DNA of 41,650 bases, taken from contig JACSSA010000120.1 of the NCBI GenBank assembly GCA_014879465.1, forward strand, positions 1-41,650. The letters run 5' to 3'. The notes under the pieces were generated by a model. The model worked only from the letters and a program-made list of their open reading frames with translations. It did no database searches and was not told where the DNA came from. A program made the translations under genes and the position numbers. Below are positions 16,283 through 24,595 of this stretch, in pieces; positions within the stretch are counted from its first letter, which is position 1; each line of letters opens with the position of its first letter. The stretch comes from Rhodothermales bacterium (lineage in GTDB: Bacteria > Bacteroidota > Rhodothermia > Rhodothermales > BA12).

Positions 16283-16908
16283 ACGGATAATCCAAACGGG
16301 TAAGAGAGTTCCGAACATCGCACTTTTGGGAACAGACGATACCCCCAGCCAGCGGGAGGCCAGTCTCGTGCGGCCTCGATCGCGCCTCGACCGCGCCGCT
16401 GTCGCTCCAAGCAAGCTGGCGTAATGTCAAGTCATACAAAAAGCAAGAAAATCAAGAGTGCGGAAAAGACGAGCGTACCGACTATACCCATCAAGCCTAC
16501 CCCTAAGCGGCTTTCGGTAGGCACCGTCTCGTTCTCCGGTCAACCCCACGAACGTGGGAATTCAGAGTTATTTCGGACAAATGGATCCTCATCTCTGCGA
16601 GGACGGTCGGAGCCACCTCGTCGGACTTAGCTGCGTCTGGATAGCACGTTTTCCGCTCGGATTGCCTCGCGCCACTCCTCTGTTTGCCGGAGCGCGCAGT
16701 CTTCTTTGTAGCTTCCGAAGCCCTGCGCAAAAAGATGCCGTAGCGAAGTGGAGCGCTCCTGTTCGTCCCGCGTCTCGTTCAGGCGTATTGAGCTGGAAAT
16801 AGGCGAAGGGTGTGCATGTTAGAAAGAAGTGTGCAGGGAACTTGGTTGCCGGAGCGTTTCAAATATGAACGAGAGGTAAATAAAAGTGGAGGGGGCGGTG
16901 AAAATCCC
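16283..16908. other. Gene-poor, relatively AT-rich stretch
   Basis: More than 600 bp lie between the TetR start and the promoter of the IclR gene without a confidently supported gene. Base composition is noticeably less GC-rich than in the flanks, especially around 16430-16600. Short frames exist (for example 16424-16630 plus and 16503-16730 minus) but have no start context or recognisable similarity. One minus-strand frame (16627-16818) looks protein-like and is listed separately as a possible remnant. TTCA-N4-TGAA at 16857-16868 is a small palindrome upstream of the IclR promoter. Confidence 0.6.
16627..16818 (-). pseudogene. Possible C-terminal remnant of an unknown gene
   Basis: A 63-codon open stretch on the minus strand ends in TAA at 16627-16629. 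It has a protein-like, charged, non-repetitive composition (for example LRHLFAQGFGSYKED and EEWREAIRAENVL), unlike the Arg/Pro/Ala text of shadow frames here. It begins directly after an in-frame stop and has no ATG, GTG or TTG before the conserved-looking part, so it would be a truncated fragment. I do not recognise the family. It may equally be chance. Confidence 0.2.
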
Positions 16909-16940
16909 TTGACATCCGGGGGGTCAGCCGCGTAGGTTTT
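16909..16940 (+). promoter_or_regulatory. Candidate promoter of the IclR regulator gene
   Basis: TTG at 16909-16911 and TAGGTTTT at 16933-16940 are separated by 21 bp and resemble the -33 TTG / -7 TAnnTTTG promoter of Bacteroidota, with the last base of the -7 box not matching. The predicted start of transcription falls in or just before the palindrome at 16948-16960, so a protein bound there would block it. Confidence 0.45.
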
Positions 16941-16947
16941 CGGATAC

Positions 16948-16960
16948 GAAACGCTGTTTC
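16948..16960. promoter_or_regulatory. KdgR/IclR-type operator palindrome
   Basis: The sequence GAAAC-GCT-GTTTC is a perfect inverted repeat, and the flanks extend partial symmetry (AT at 16944-16945 and again at 16963-16964). KdgR, an IclR-family repressor of pectin and uronate catabolism in enterobacteria, binds sites with the same GAAAC/GTTTC half-sites. It lies just downstream of the candidate -7 box and 13 bp before the ATG of the IclR gene, an ideal position for autorepression. The site is seen directly; the bound protein is inferred. Confidence 0.55.
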
Positions 16961-16973
16961 AAATCTGGAACCT

Positions 16974-17768
16974 ATGCAGGCGACTGATACGTACATCATC
17001 CCCTCGGTAGACCGCACCCTCGACCTGCTCGAACTGCTGGCCGAGGAGACGAACGGCCTTAGCCTCGCCGAGCTGGCCCGCCGTACGGGTTTTCCCAAGA
17101 GCACGGTGTTTCGCATCCTTGCCACGCTGGAGGCGCGCCAGGTGGTGGTGCTCGACCTGCATACCCGCCGTTACCACCTTGGCCACCTGCTCTGGTCGCT
17201 GGGGCATCGCTATGTAGAGCGCTCCGACCTCTACGAAAAAGCCGCGCCGGTGATGCAGCGCCTCGCGGAGAAGTCGGGCGAGACGGTGTTTCTGGGCAAG
17301 CTCGAAGACGGCGAGATCATCTACATGCGCCGCATCGAAAGCCCGCGCTCCATCGCCATCGTGAAGAAACTGGGGCAGCGCGTGTCTGCGCCCTCTACCG
17401 CTACAGGCCGAGCCATCCTCGCCTTCTTGCCTGCCGCCGAACTCGACGGCATCATTGAGCGCCACGGTCTCGACGCGTACACGGCCTCGACCGTGACCGA
17501 CGTGGCAGAGCTGCGCCGGAGCCTCGCGCAGGTGCACGCCGACGGATTTGCCATCGTCAACGGCGAGTACAACAGCGAACTGCTTTGCATCTCGGCTCCG
17601 GTGTTCGACCACACCGGCCACAGCCGCGCCTCCATCACCATCGCGATGCCCGGAAGCGCCGCCCCGCCGGTGCCCCGGCAGCGCGAGCTGGGTGCTCTGG
17701 TGCGCGAGTACGCCGGCCGCTTGTCGTGCGAGTTGGGCTATCTGCCCGGCCGGAGCGCCACCCTTTAG
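16974..17768 (+). CDS. IclR-family transcriptional regulator of the carbohydrate locus
   Basis: 264 aa, a typical IclR length. The winged helix-turn-helix is at about 10-70 (SVDRTLDLLELLAEE, LSLAELARRTGFPKSTVFRIL, YHLG). The C-terminal effector domain (about 85-255) has the usual motifs LAEKSGETVFLG, SAPSTATGRAILAFLP, GFAIVNGEYNSELLCISAPVFD and SITIAMPG. IclR regulators of the KdgR branch sense sugar-acid catabolites such as 2-keto-3-deoxygluconate. It is the first gene of the right-hand plus-strand locus and probably controls it together with its own gene through the palindrome at 16948-16960. The effector is not identifiable from sequence. Confidence 0.93.
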   Translation: MQATDTYIIPSVDRTLDLLELLAEETNGLSLAELARRTGFPKSTVFRILATLEARQVVVLDLHTRRYHLGHLLWSLGHRYVERSDLYEKAAPVMQRLAEKSGETVFLGKLEDGEIIYMRRIESPRSIAIVKKLGQRVSAPSTATGRAILAFLPAAELDGIIERHGLDAYTASTVTDVAELRRSLAQVHADGFAIVNGEYNSELLCISAPVFDHTGHSRASITIAMPGSAAPPVPRQRELGALVREYAGRLSCELGYLPGRSATL

Positions 17769-17770
17769 AA

Positions 17771-17778
17771 TAACTTTG
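17771..17778 (+). promoter_or_regulatory. TAnnTTTG box ahead of the TonB receptor gene
   Basis: TAACTTTG is an exact match to the Bacteroidota -7 consensus and lies 3 bp after the IclR stop codon. No TTG is found at 19-21 bp upstream, so it is only half a promoter. If used, the transcript would have a leader of about 65-70 nt that contains the hairpin at 17802-17817. Confidence 0.35.
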
Positions 17779-17801
17779 ACGCGTTGCTGCGTCGTTCACC
17801 T

Positions 17802-17822
17802 CTCGCCGCGAGGCGAGTTTTT
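17802..17822 (+). terminator. Hairpin plus T-tract between IclR and TonB receptor genes
   Basis: CTCGCC-GCGA-GGCGAG forms a 6 bp GC stem with a GCGA tetraloop and is followed directly by five T residues (17818-17822). This has the form of an intrinsic terminator. It lies only 30 bp before the ATG of the receptor gene, so it either ends the IclR transcript or, if the receptor promoter is at 17771, sits in the receptor leader and could attenuate it. Confidence 0.6.
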
Positions 17823-17852
17823 CCTCGACCCCTCCCAACCCATAGGCCACGT

Positions 17853-20813
17853 ATGAGACGCCTTCGCCTCTCGGCCTTCATCGGCGCTGCGGCGCTGCTG
17901 GAAGCGCTTACGATTCCTGCCTTTGCGCAGAACGCCCGCCTCGTGGGTCGCGTCACCGACGCGGCCAACGGCGACGAACTGCCTGGCGCAACTGTGTCCC
18001 TCGTTGGTACCGCGCTCGGCGCGGTTACCGACGTAGACGGCAACTACGTCATCATCGGTATTGCACCGGGGATGTACGAAGTGCGGGTTTCCTACACCGG
18101 CTATACGCCGCAGGTAACCTCGCTCCGCCTCGTCTCCGACCGCCCGACCACCTACAACGTGGCGCTTCGTGCGACGGATGTCGAGGTCGAAGAACTCGTG
18201 GTGGAAAGCACCCGTCCGGTGGTTGACCCGAACCAGACGACCAGCCGCGCTATCGTAACCGGCGAGGAAATCGCCGCGCTTCCGGTGGCGAGCATCAACG
18301 AGGCGCTCTCGCGCACGGCCAACTCCTACGACGGCTTCGTGCGCGGCTCCCGCCGCTACGAAACCCGCACGCTCGTGGACGGCGTCGACGTGTCGGACGC
18401 GCTCTCGCAGATCGCGCCCAACGGCACCGGCACGGCCTATTCGGGCCAGGTCTACAACAACACCAACCGCGCAGGTGCAACGGGCAACAGCCTGTTCACG
18501 CTCAGCCCGGAAGGCGTTGAAGAAGTGACCGTCAACACCGGCGCAGTCGAAGCCCGCCTCGGTGCGGCTTCTGGCGGCGTGGTGTCGATGTCGCTGGCAT
18601 CCGGGCGCGGCCCGCTGCGTGGCACCGCCTCGTTCCGCGTGGCCCCGTCCATCGGGCGGCCCGGCCCCGACTCGATGGCGTTCTACAACGACGCAATGGA
18701 GGCGACGTACACCACCGTCGCCACCAACCAGCGCAACGCCAACGCGCCCACCGCCGGGCGCTTCACATGGACGCCCGAAACCTACCAGATCGGCGGCAAG
18801 CCTGAGGTGGACGCCCGCCTCTCGCTCGGCGGCTCGATCACGGACAACTGGAGCTTCTTCACCACCGGCCAGTGGTTCCAGAGCAACGGCTACCAGCCCA
18901 ACCAGTTCGACAAGCGCATCGGGGGGCAGTTCAAAACCACCTACACGCTCGGCGAGAAGACCACGATCAACGCCCTCGGCATTATCGAAGACCGGGGCCT
19001 CTGGGGCAACTGGAACAACACTGCCTACAACGATTACTGGCGCTTCTACCTGCAGGGTGTAGCGCAGAACGACGGCGGAAGTAGCCTCGGCTCGATCAAG
19101 GTCTCGCACCTGTTCTCGCAGACGCTCCTCGGCGAAGTGCAGTTCTACTCCACATACAAGCGCACCCGCTACGGCTATGTGGACGACAACGGCAACGGCT
19201 TCACCGACCTCGGCGAGAACGGCGACTTTATCGACTTCTCCGACCCGGTGAACATCGCGAAGTACATCGGGGTGGGCAGTGACTACACGAAGATGTTCAA
19301 CGAGAACGTCTCGGGTAACCCCACCGTGACGGGCATCACCATTCCGTCGGGCTTGCAGATTCCGGCGGCGTTCCCGGTGCCGTATTCGGAAGATGCCACG
19401 CAGCGCACGACCGGCTTCAAAGCCGACCTTTCGGCCCAGATCGGCACGCACCACTACCTGCAAGCGGGCATTGATGCCCGCCTCCGCAGCTTTGACTACG
19501 AGCAGGTGGCTGGGATTGACCAGACGGGCGCGAAGCTCAACAACGCCGTCGAGCCGTTCGTCTACCAAGGCTGGACGCGCAAGCCGTCGGAGATTGGCTT
19601 CTATGTGTCCGACCGGATGGAGTACGCGGGGCTTCGCGTGAACCTGGGTCTTCGGCTGGAGCGGGTGAACCGCGACATGGAGAAGATCAACGACTACTTC
19701 CACCCGTTCCGGCGCGACACGGTGAACATCGCCGCCGCTGGTGCTGCGGAGGTGCTTGCTGCCCGCAACGTGTTTGACCGCGGCGCGGCGGTGCCGGCCG
19801 ACTGGTTCTGGAACCCCAGCATCGGCGTGTCGCACCCGATTGGCAGCAAGGCGTCGATGTACTTCTCGTTCGCTCGCACGAGCCAACTCCTGCCGTACAC
19901 CACGCTCTACCAGTTCTACGACGGCAACAACTCGAACAACGTCTTCTACACCTACCAAGACCCCGAGCAGAAGCCGCTCACGTCCAACAACTACGAGTTG
20001 GGTGCGCAGTGGGAGTTTGCGCCGGGCTGGGGTGCGGACGTGAACGCGTACATGCGCTTCATCCAGAACTACGGGCAGGCGGGGCTGACGGCCAACAACC
20101 GCAACCTGACGGGCCAAACGACCCTCGTGGGCGGTACCCACACCTTTGCCACGAGCGCGGGCTACGCCGATGTGCGCGGCATCGAACTCGTGCTGCGCCG
20201 GGCACCGCTGAAGCTCATGCAGGACGTGCGGCTGGCATTGACGGCCTCCTACACGTTCTCGTCCATCGAGACGAGCAACTTTGCGGGCAGCAACGTGACG
20301 ACCTTCGTGTCCAGCGGTGCGGACGTTACGACGTTGCCCTTCGACGCCACCCGCGACTTCCGCAACTACCCGCAGAGCGTGCGCGGCGGCAACTCGTCGC
20401 TCACCGGCGGCTTTGACCGCACGCACCGGTTCATCTTGCGCTCCACGGCCAACCTGCCCTACGGGATCAACTGGGGCTTGACGAGCACGCTGGAGAGCGG
20501 GTTCCTCTACCCGCCGGTGGTGAACGTGGACCCGCGCAACCGCGAGCTGCTCACCGGCCCGACGAACTTCCGGATCGACACCCGTATCGAGAAGGCGTTC
20601 AACTTTACCCAGCGGTTCGGCCTCGACCTGTACCTCGACGTGACCAACCTCACGAACGCGTACAACATCGTGGCCTACGACACCTCCACGCCGACATCGT
20701 CGGCGGCCTTCCAGGTGGATGGATCGCCCGGTACGCGGCTCATCTTGCAGGACGGCACGGCGGTCTTCAGCGTACCGCGCACCGCCTACTTTGGCACGCG
20801 CCTGCGCTTCTAA
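17853..20813 (+). CDS. TonB-dependent outer membrane receptor (CarboxypepD-regulatory-like, plug, barrel)
   Basis: 986 aa from the ATG at 17853 with a signal peptide ending AFAQ. Residues about 28-112 are a carboxypeptidase-regulatory-like domain (VGRVTDAANGDELPGATVSLVGT, GNYVIIGIAPGMYEVRVSYTGY). A TonB box-like and plug region follows (VVESTRPVVDPNQTTSRAIVTGEEIAALP, TRTLVDGVDVSDAL, VEEVTVNTGAVEARLGAASGGVV). The rest is an outer-membrane beta-barrel that ends in the terminal aromatic FGTRLRF. Such receptors import substrates across the outer membrane with TonB energy. There is no SusD partner; instead the next genes encode a large secreted protein and a PorV-like barrel, which probably form a surface unit with it. 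It is the first gene of the block regulated around the 17771-17822 leader. Confidence 0.93.
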   Translation: MRRLRLSAFIGAAALLEALTIPAFAQNARLVGRVTDAANGDELPGATVSLVGTALGAVTDVDGNYVIIGIAPGMYEVRVSYTGYTPQVTSLRLVSDRPTTYNVALRATDVEVEELVVESTRPVVDPNQTTSRAIVTGEEIAALPVASINEALSRTANSYDGFVRGSRRYETRTLVDGVDVSDALSQIAPNGTGTAYSGQVYNNTNRAGATGNSLFTLSPEGVEEVTVNTGAVEARLGAASGGVVSMSLASGRGPLRGTASFRVAPSIGRPGPDSMAFYNDAMEATYTTVATNQRNANAPTAGRFTWTPETYQIGGKPEVDARLSLGGSITDNWSFFTTGQWFQSNGYQPNQFDKRIGGQFKTTYTLGEKTTINALGIIEDRGLWGNWNNTAYNDYWRFYLQGVAQNDGGSSLGSIKVSHLFSQTLLGEVQFYSTYKRTRYGYVDDNGNGFTDLGENGDFIDFSDPVNIAKYIGVGSDYTKMFNENVSGNPTVTGITIPSGLQIPAAFPVPYSEDATQRTTGFKADLSAQIGTHHYLQAGIDARLRSFDYEQVAGIDQTGAKLNNAVEPFVYQGWTRKPSEIGFYVSDRMEYAGLRVNLGLRLERVNRDMEKINDYFHPFRRDTVNIAAAGAAEVLAARNVFDRGAAVPADWFWNPSIGVSHPIGSKASMYFSFARTSQLLPYTTLYQFYDGNNSNNVFYTYQDPEQKPLTSNNYELGAQWEFAPGWGADVNAYMRFIQNYGQAGLTANNRNLTGQTTLVGGTHTFATSAGYADVRGIELVLRRAPLKLMQDVRLALTASYTFSSIETSNFAGSNVTTFVSSGADVTTLPFDATRDFRNYPQSVRGGNSSLTGGFDRTHRFILRSTANLPYGINWGLTSTLESGFLYPPVVNVDPRNRELLTGPTNFRIDTRIEKAFNFTQRFGLDLYLDVTNLTNAYNIVAYDTSTPTSSAAFQVDGSPGTRLILQDGTAVFSVPRTAYFGTRLRF

Positions 20814-20851
20814 GCCTTCTGCCACCCCTCACGAACGACTTTCTTTTTGCT

Positions 20852-23467
20852 ATGAAAACGCTTCTTTCGGTCGGGATTGGTGTGCTGGGCCTTGCCCTGC
20901 TGCCCGTCGCGGCCCTCGCTCAGAGCGGGCGCATGCCCTCCTCGCGGCTGAACATCCTCGGCACGCAAGCCGAGGCGGCTGGCGATGGTTATCTCACCGG
21001 GGCCGACTTGTGGAACACGGTCAAACCCTCCAACACCGCCGATCCGGCGCGGCTGGGTAGCCCCGGCTCGGCCAACGGCTTCGTTGCCTACCTGATGTTT
21101 GGCTCCAGCGGCAACTGGCAAGAACCGGGCGGCCAGTGGCCCAGCGGCTACCCCTACACCAACACGTTCCGCAACGCGCCGCGCATCATGTTCCCCGCGT
21201 TCAAGGCCACGGGCTGGCCGGGACTGTCGGGAACGGCCCTCCCCACGGGCGACGCCAGCGCCGACCGGGCAGGTGCAGGCGGCACGAGCCGGTTTACCTT
21301 CCCCGCCTATAAGGCGACGGTGGTCGGTGCCAGCGATCCTACGCGTAACTACAAGCGCCCGGCACGCTTCGTGGACGCGGGCCGCACCCACCTCGTCTAC
21401 GAGGCCGGGTGGCCCACGACAGCGGGCATCGACTTCAAGATCCGCGCCCACCAGTTCACGCCCAACGAGCAGAATCTCAACGACTTCACCGTCCTTGAGA
21501 TCACGATGACCAACACAGGCATCGTGGACATCAACGGCGATGGCACGGCCGAGGCGACGGGCAACGTCGTGGATGGCGTGGCGATGGCGCTCTACACCGA
21601 CGTCGCGCCCTCGATCTTCATCGGCACCAACGGCGACCGTGCGTGCAACTGCATCAACGCCGGGCGTACGTTCGGCTACATCGCCGCGCCGGATGCGACG
21701 GGTGCGCCCTACGACATGTTCGCGTGGTACGCCAACGTGCCCACGAGCCTCACGGCGGGCCGTGCCACGCCTGCCGCAGGCAAGCGCAGCTTCGGCATTG
21801 ACAACTACAACCAGCTGCTCGGCTACTCCGATATCTGGAACGCGTGGACGTTCCTCGGCGTCAAGCAGGGGTCCATCTCCGACAACAACCTTGGAGCCAT
21901 CACGTCTTCCACCGCCGACAAGCTGACGGCGTTTGGTACGCCCGGCGTCGGCAGCGGTGCCCGGCGCGGCTGGTATGGCTCGGTGCAGTGGCAGAATGCC
22001 CTGTTTAGCCGCAACGCCTCCGACCGTGCCTTCCGCAGCGCCACCGCCACCTGGTACGCCGACTACGGCAAGACGAGCGACGGCTCGGCGGTGCCCGTCA
22101 ACCTTGCGCCGAACCCGGCCTTCTTCTCCGGTGGCACGGCGGACGACATCACGACGTTCACGGTGGGCAATCCCAATGCTCGCCCCAACGGCGACTTCAA
22201 GTACGCCTCGGAGGATCGGAGCAAGGCTATCGGCATCACCCAGCCCATCTGGGAGCCGATGTGGAACCCGCAAGCTTCCAGTGGAAACTTCTACGACGGC
22301 GGCATCGGGTTCAACAAGGAATACACCTTCGGCGAGGCCAATACCGCCGGCAACGGCCCGTATCGTCTGGCCGTCGGCGAGAGCATCACCATCGTGTGGA
22401 CGGCTCTTGCGGGCTTCCGGATGCAAGGCGTCGTGGACGCGGCCACGGCCGCACGCTGGGCGTGGGATCGTGGCTGGCAGATTGATTCGGCGCTGCCCGT
22501 TCCGGCAGCTCCGGAAATGAACGTCGAGAGCACCGCCGAAGGCAAAGCCATTATTCGTTGGAGCGATGTGTCGAGCGTCCGTCCGATCTCGGGCTACAAG
22601 ATCTGGCGTTCGGCCCAGTACAAGCGCCGCAACTACCTCGAACGGGGGATGCGTGCGGTGGACCGTTACCACGAGCAGCACACCGTGGGCACACCGTCCA
22701 CCAGCCTGCTGGACGCGGTGAACCCCAACTTCGACGCCCAGTCCATTTTCGTGGGCAACATCCAAGGCTCGTACCAGTTCGCCGAGTGGGGCGACTACGA
22801 ACTCGTGGCCAAGATCCCGACGGGTGAACTGAGCCAGTATGCCAACGCGAGCGGCGGGTACACCTACGGATGGGAAGACCCCAACTCCATCACCGGCTTC
22901 ACCTACTGGTACTACGTCTCGGCGTACATCGACGGCAGCTACACCGGACCGCTGGGGCGTACGGTCGATCACCTCGAATCGGCCAACTTCAACCGCAACG
23001 GTCGCAACGGCCAGAACGGGGTGAACGGCACGATTGGTCTTCAAACGCCGTGGTTTGGCACCTATCCGTACGCCACGTCCAACGCGCTCTATCCCAAGAC
23101 CGTGCAGGGACTCAAGAACATCGGCGCGGCCTTTACGGTGGTGCCGCCGGTAACGCCTGACAACCGGGTGGCCGACCTGCTCACCGTTTGGCCCAACCCG
23201 TACAAGATCACGGGCCTCAACGACGTGCGCAACGACCCGGCCAGCCACACGATCAACTTCTTCGGGATGCCCGCCAGCTACACGCTCACCATTATGGACG
23301 TGAGCGGGCAGATCGTGCACCAGGCCACCCAGACCAACGGTACCAACGGCCGGGCGCAGTGGGATCTGTTCTCGAAGGACGGCGTCGAGGTGGCCAGCGG
23401 CCTTTACGTCTACCATGTGTCGTGGCCGGGAGGCCAGAAGACCGGACGCTTCGCGATCCTGCGCTGA
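20852..23467 (+). CDS. Large secreted surface protein with FnIII-like region and type IX-like C-terminal tail
   Basis: 871 aa with a signal peptide (MKTLLSVGIGVLGLALLPVAALAQ). The first about 540 residues are rich in Gly, Asn, Trp and Tyr and match no domain that I recognise. About 550-600 looks like a fibronectin III-type segment (MNVESTAEGKAIIRWSDV, SGYKIWRSAQYKRRN). The last about 90 residues have the form of a FlgD-like or type IX sorting tail: VWPNPYKI, YTLTIMDVSGQIVHQ, WDLFSKDGVEVASGLYVYHV, TGRFAILR. It lies 38 bp after the TonB receptor and 33 bp before the PorV-like gene. It may be a surface-exposed substrate-binding protein that takes the place of SusD; this role is inferred only from context. 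Confidence 0.85.
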   Translation: MKTLLSVGIGVLGLALLPVAALAQSGRMPSSRLNILGTQAEAAGDGYLTGADLWNTVKPSNTADPARLGSPGSANGFVAYLMFGSSGNWQEPGGQWPSGYPYTNTFRNAPRIMFPAFKATGWPGLSGTALPTGDASADRAGAGGTSRFTFPAYKATVVGASDPTRNYKRPARFVDAGRTHLVYEAGWPTTAGIDFKIRAHQFTPNEQNLNDFTVLEITMTNTGIVDINGDGTAEATGNVVDGVAMALYTDVAPSIFIGTNGDRACNCINAGRTFGYIAAPDATGAPYDMFAWYANVPTSLTAGRATPAAGKRSFGIDNYNQLLGYSDIWNAWTFLGVKQGSISDNNLGAITSSTADKLTAFGTPGVGSGARRGWYGSVQWQNALFSRNASDRAFRSATATWYADYGKTSDGSAVPVNLAPNPAFFSGGTADDITTFTVGNPNARPNGDFKYASEDRSKAIGITQPIWEPMWNPQASSGNFYDGGIGFNKEYTFGEANTAGNGPYRLAVGESITIVWTALAGFRMQGVVDAATAARWAWDRGWQIDSALPVPAAPEMNVESTAEGKAIIRWSDVSSVRPISGYKIWRSAQYKRRNYLERGMRAVDRYHEQHTVGTPSTSLLDAVNPNFDAQSIFVGNIQGSYQFAEWGDYELVAKIPTGELSQYANASGGYTYGWEDPNSITGFTYWYYVSAYIDGSYTGPLGRTVDHLESANFNRNGRNGQNGVNGTIGLQTPWFGTYPYATSNALYPKTVQGLKNIGAAFTVVPPVTPDNRVADLLTVWPNPYKITGLNDVRNDPASHTINFFGMPASYTLTIMDVSGQIVHQATQTNGTNGRAQWDLFSKDGVEVASGLYVYHVSWPGGQKTGRFAILR

Positions 23468-23500
23468 CCGTGTCCCTCAACCTTTAGCGCCTCTATTTCC

Positions 23501-24526
23501 ATGACTCGTTTTTCCACCCGTACCGCCGCCCTTGCGTGGGGCACGCTGGCGCTGCTCGCAGCGCCAGCCTTCGGCCAGAGCAACGCCGGGCGCAACGGCG
23601 CCAAGTTCCTCAGCATCGGGGTAGGTGCCCGCGAAGCCGCTCTCGGTAGCGCCGTAACGGCGTTGCAAGGCGACGCGGTAAGCGCCTTCTGGAACCCGGC
23701 CGGCACGGCCCTGCCTGCCGGACAACAGTTCAGCGCCACCCTCGACCACAGCCAGTGGATCGCCGAGCTGCGCCACACCTCCGTCGCCTTCGGCTACAAC
23801 CTTGGGCGCAACGGAACCGTCACCGTAGGTATTCAAACCTTCGGGGCTTCCGGAATCGCGGCCAACCGCCAGAACGGCTACACCGACCCTGACCTCACCT
23901 CGCTCGTGACGGACGACAACACGTCCGAGACGTACGACTACCTTGACCTCTCGGCGAGCGCCACCTACGCCCGGACCTTCGGCGACCGGCTCTCGCTTGG
24001 GGCTACGGCCAAGATCGTCAACGAGTCCATCGACGGCGAGGGGGCTTCGGCGGTAGCGTTCGACTTCGGCTCGCTCTACAACGTGGGGCCGATGAACTGG
24101 CAGCTGGCTGCCCGGCTGAGCAATCTCGGTACGCCCATCCAGTTCTACAACCAAGCCAACCCGCTTCCGCTGACCTTCTCCATTGGGTCGTCGTTCTACC
24201 CGGTGAACACCGAGCAGGCGCGAGTGATGCTCTCCGCCGATGCGTTGAAGATCCAAGATGGAAATCAGCGCGTGAACGGCGGCGTGGAGGTGGCCCTCTA
24301 CGACCTGCTCTTCCTCCGGGCCGGCTACAAGTTTGGTTTCGGGAACGGCGCGACCAACGACAGCACGTCGCTGCGGCCGGCCGTTCGGTACAGCACCGAG
24401 AATTTCTCGGTCGGCGGCGGTCTCCAGTATCGCGTGGCAGGGTACGACCTCGCCCTCGACTACGCCTACACCAACATGGAGCTTGTGAACGACGTGCACC
24501 GCATCACCTTGCGTCTGCGCCGCTGA
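23501..24526 (+). CDS. PorV/PorQ-family outer membrane barrel protein
   Basis: 341 aa with a signal peptide (MTRFSTRTAALAWGTLALLAAPAFGQ). The family signature is at the mature N-terminus: GAKFLSIGVGAREAALGSAVTALQGDAVSAFWNPAG. The remainder is a run of amphipathic strands ending VHRITLRLRR. PorV in type IX secretion carries cargo to the surface attachment complex; many relatives in this phylum sit beside TonB receptors. It closes a three-gene outer-membrane block and is followed at once by a strong terminator. Confidence 0.88.
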   Translation: MTRFSTRTAALAWGTLALLAAPAFGQSNAGRNGAKFLSIGVGAREAALGSAVTALQGDAVSAFWNPAGTALPAGQQFSATLDHSQWIAELRHTSVAFGYNLGRNGTVTVGIQTFGASGIAANRQNGYTDPDLTSLVTDDNTSETYDYLDLSASATYARTFGDRLSLGATAKIVNESIDGEGASAVAFDFGSLYNVGPMNWQLAARLSNLGTPIQFYNQANPLPLTFSIGSSFYPVNTEQARVMLSADALKIQDGNQRVNGGVEVALYDLLFLRAGYKFGFGNGATNDSTSLRPAVRYSTENFSVGGGLQYRVAGYDLALDYAYTNMELVNDVHRITLRLRR

Positions 24527-24530
24527 TCGT

Positions 24531-24594
24531 GCGGTGCCCGTCGGGCTACGGAGGAGGCTCGACGGGCACCGCCCTCTTTTCGTTTCGCTTTTTC
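24531..24594 (+). terminator. Strong intrinsic terminator after the outer-membrane gene block
   Basis: GCGGTGCCCGTCG (24531-24543) pairs perfectly with CGACGGGCACCGC (24560-24572) across a 16 nt loop, a 13 bp GC-rich stem, and is followed by a T-rich tail (24573-24594, with runs of four, three and five T). It begins 4 bp after the PorV-like stop. The next ATG is only 1 bp beyond the tail, so the downstream genes either depend on read-through or have an internal promoter. Confidence 0.9.
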
Positions 24595-24595
24595 A

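Noticed and set aside
17796-20825. 1009-codon open frame antisense to the TonB receptor gene
   Set aside because: The translation is Arg/Val/His-rich with no recognisable domain, while the plus strand has a full receptor with signal peptide. It is a by-product of high-GC codon use in the opposite frame.
20810-23416. 868-codon antisense frame opposite the secreted protein gene
   Set aside because: Same reasoning: no domain, no start context, and the plus strand codes for a signal-peptide protein with a type IX-like tail.
24531-24572. Inverted repeat as an insertion-sequence end or attachment site
   Set aside because: The stem, loop and T-rich tail directly after a stop codon fit an intrinsic terminator, and no transposase or target duplication is present.
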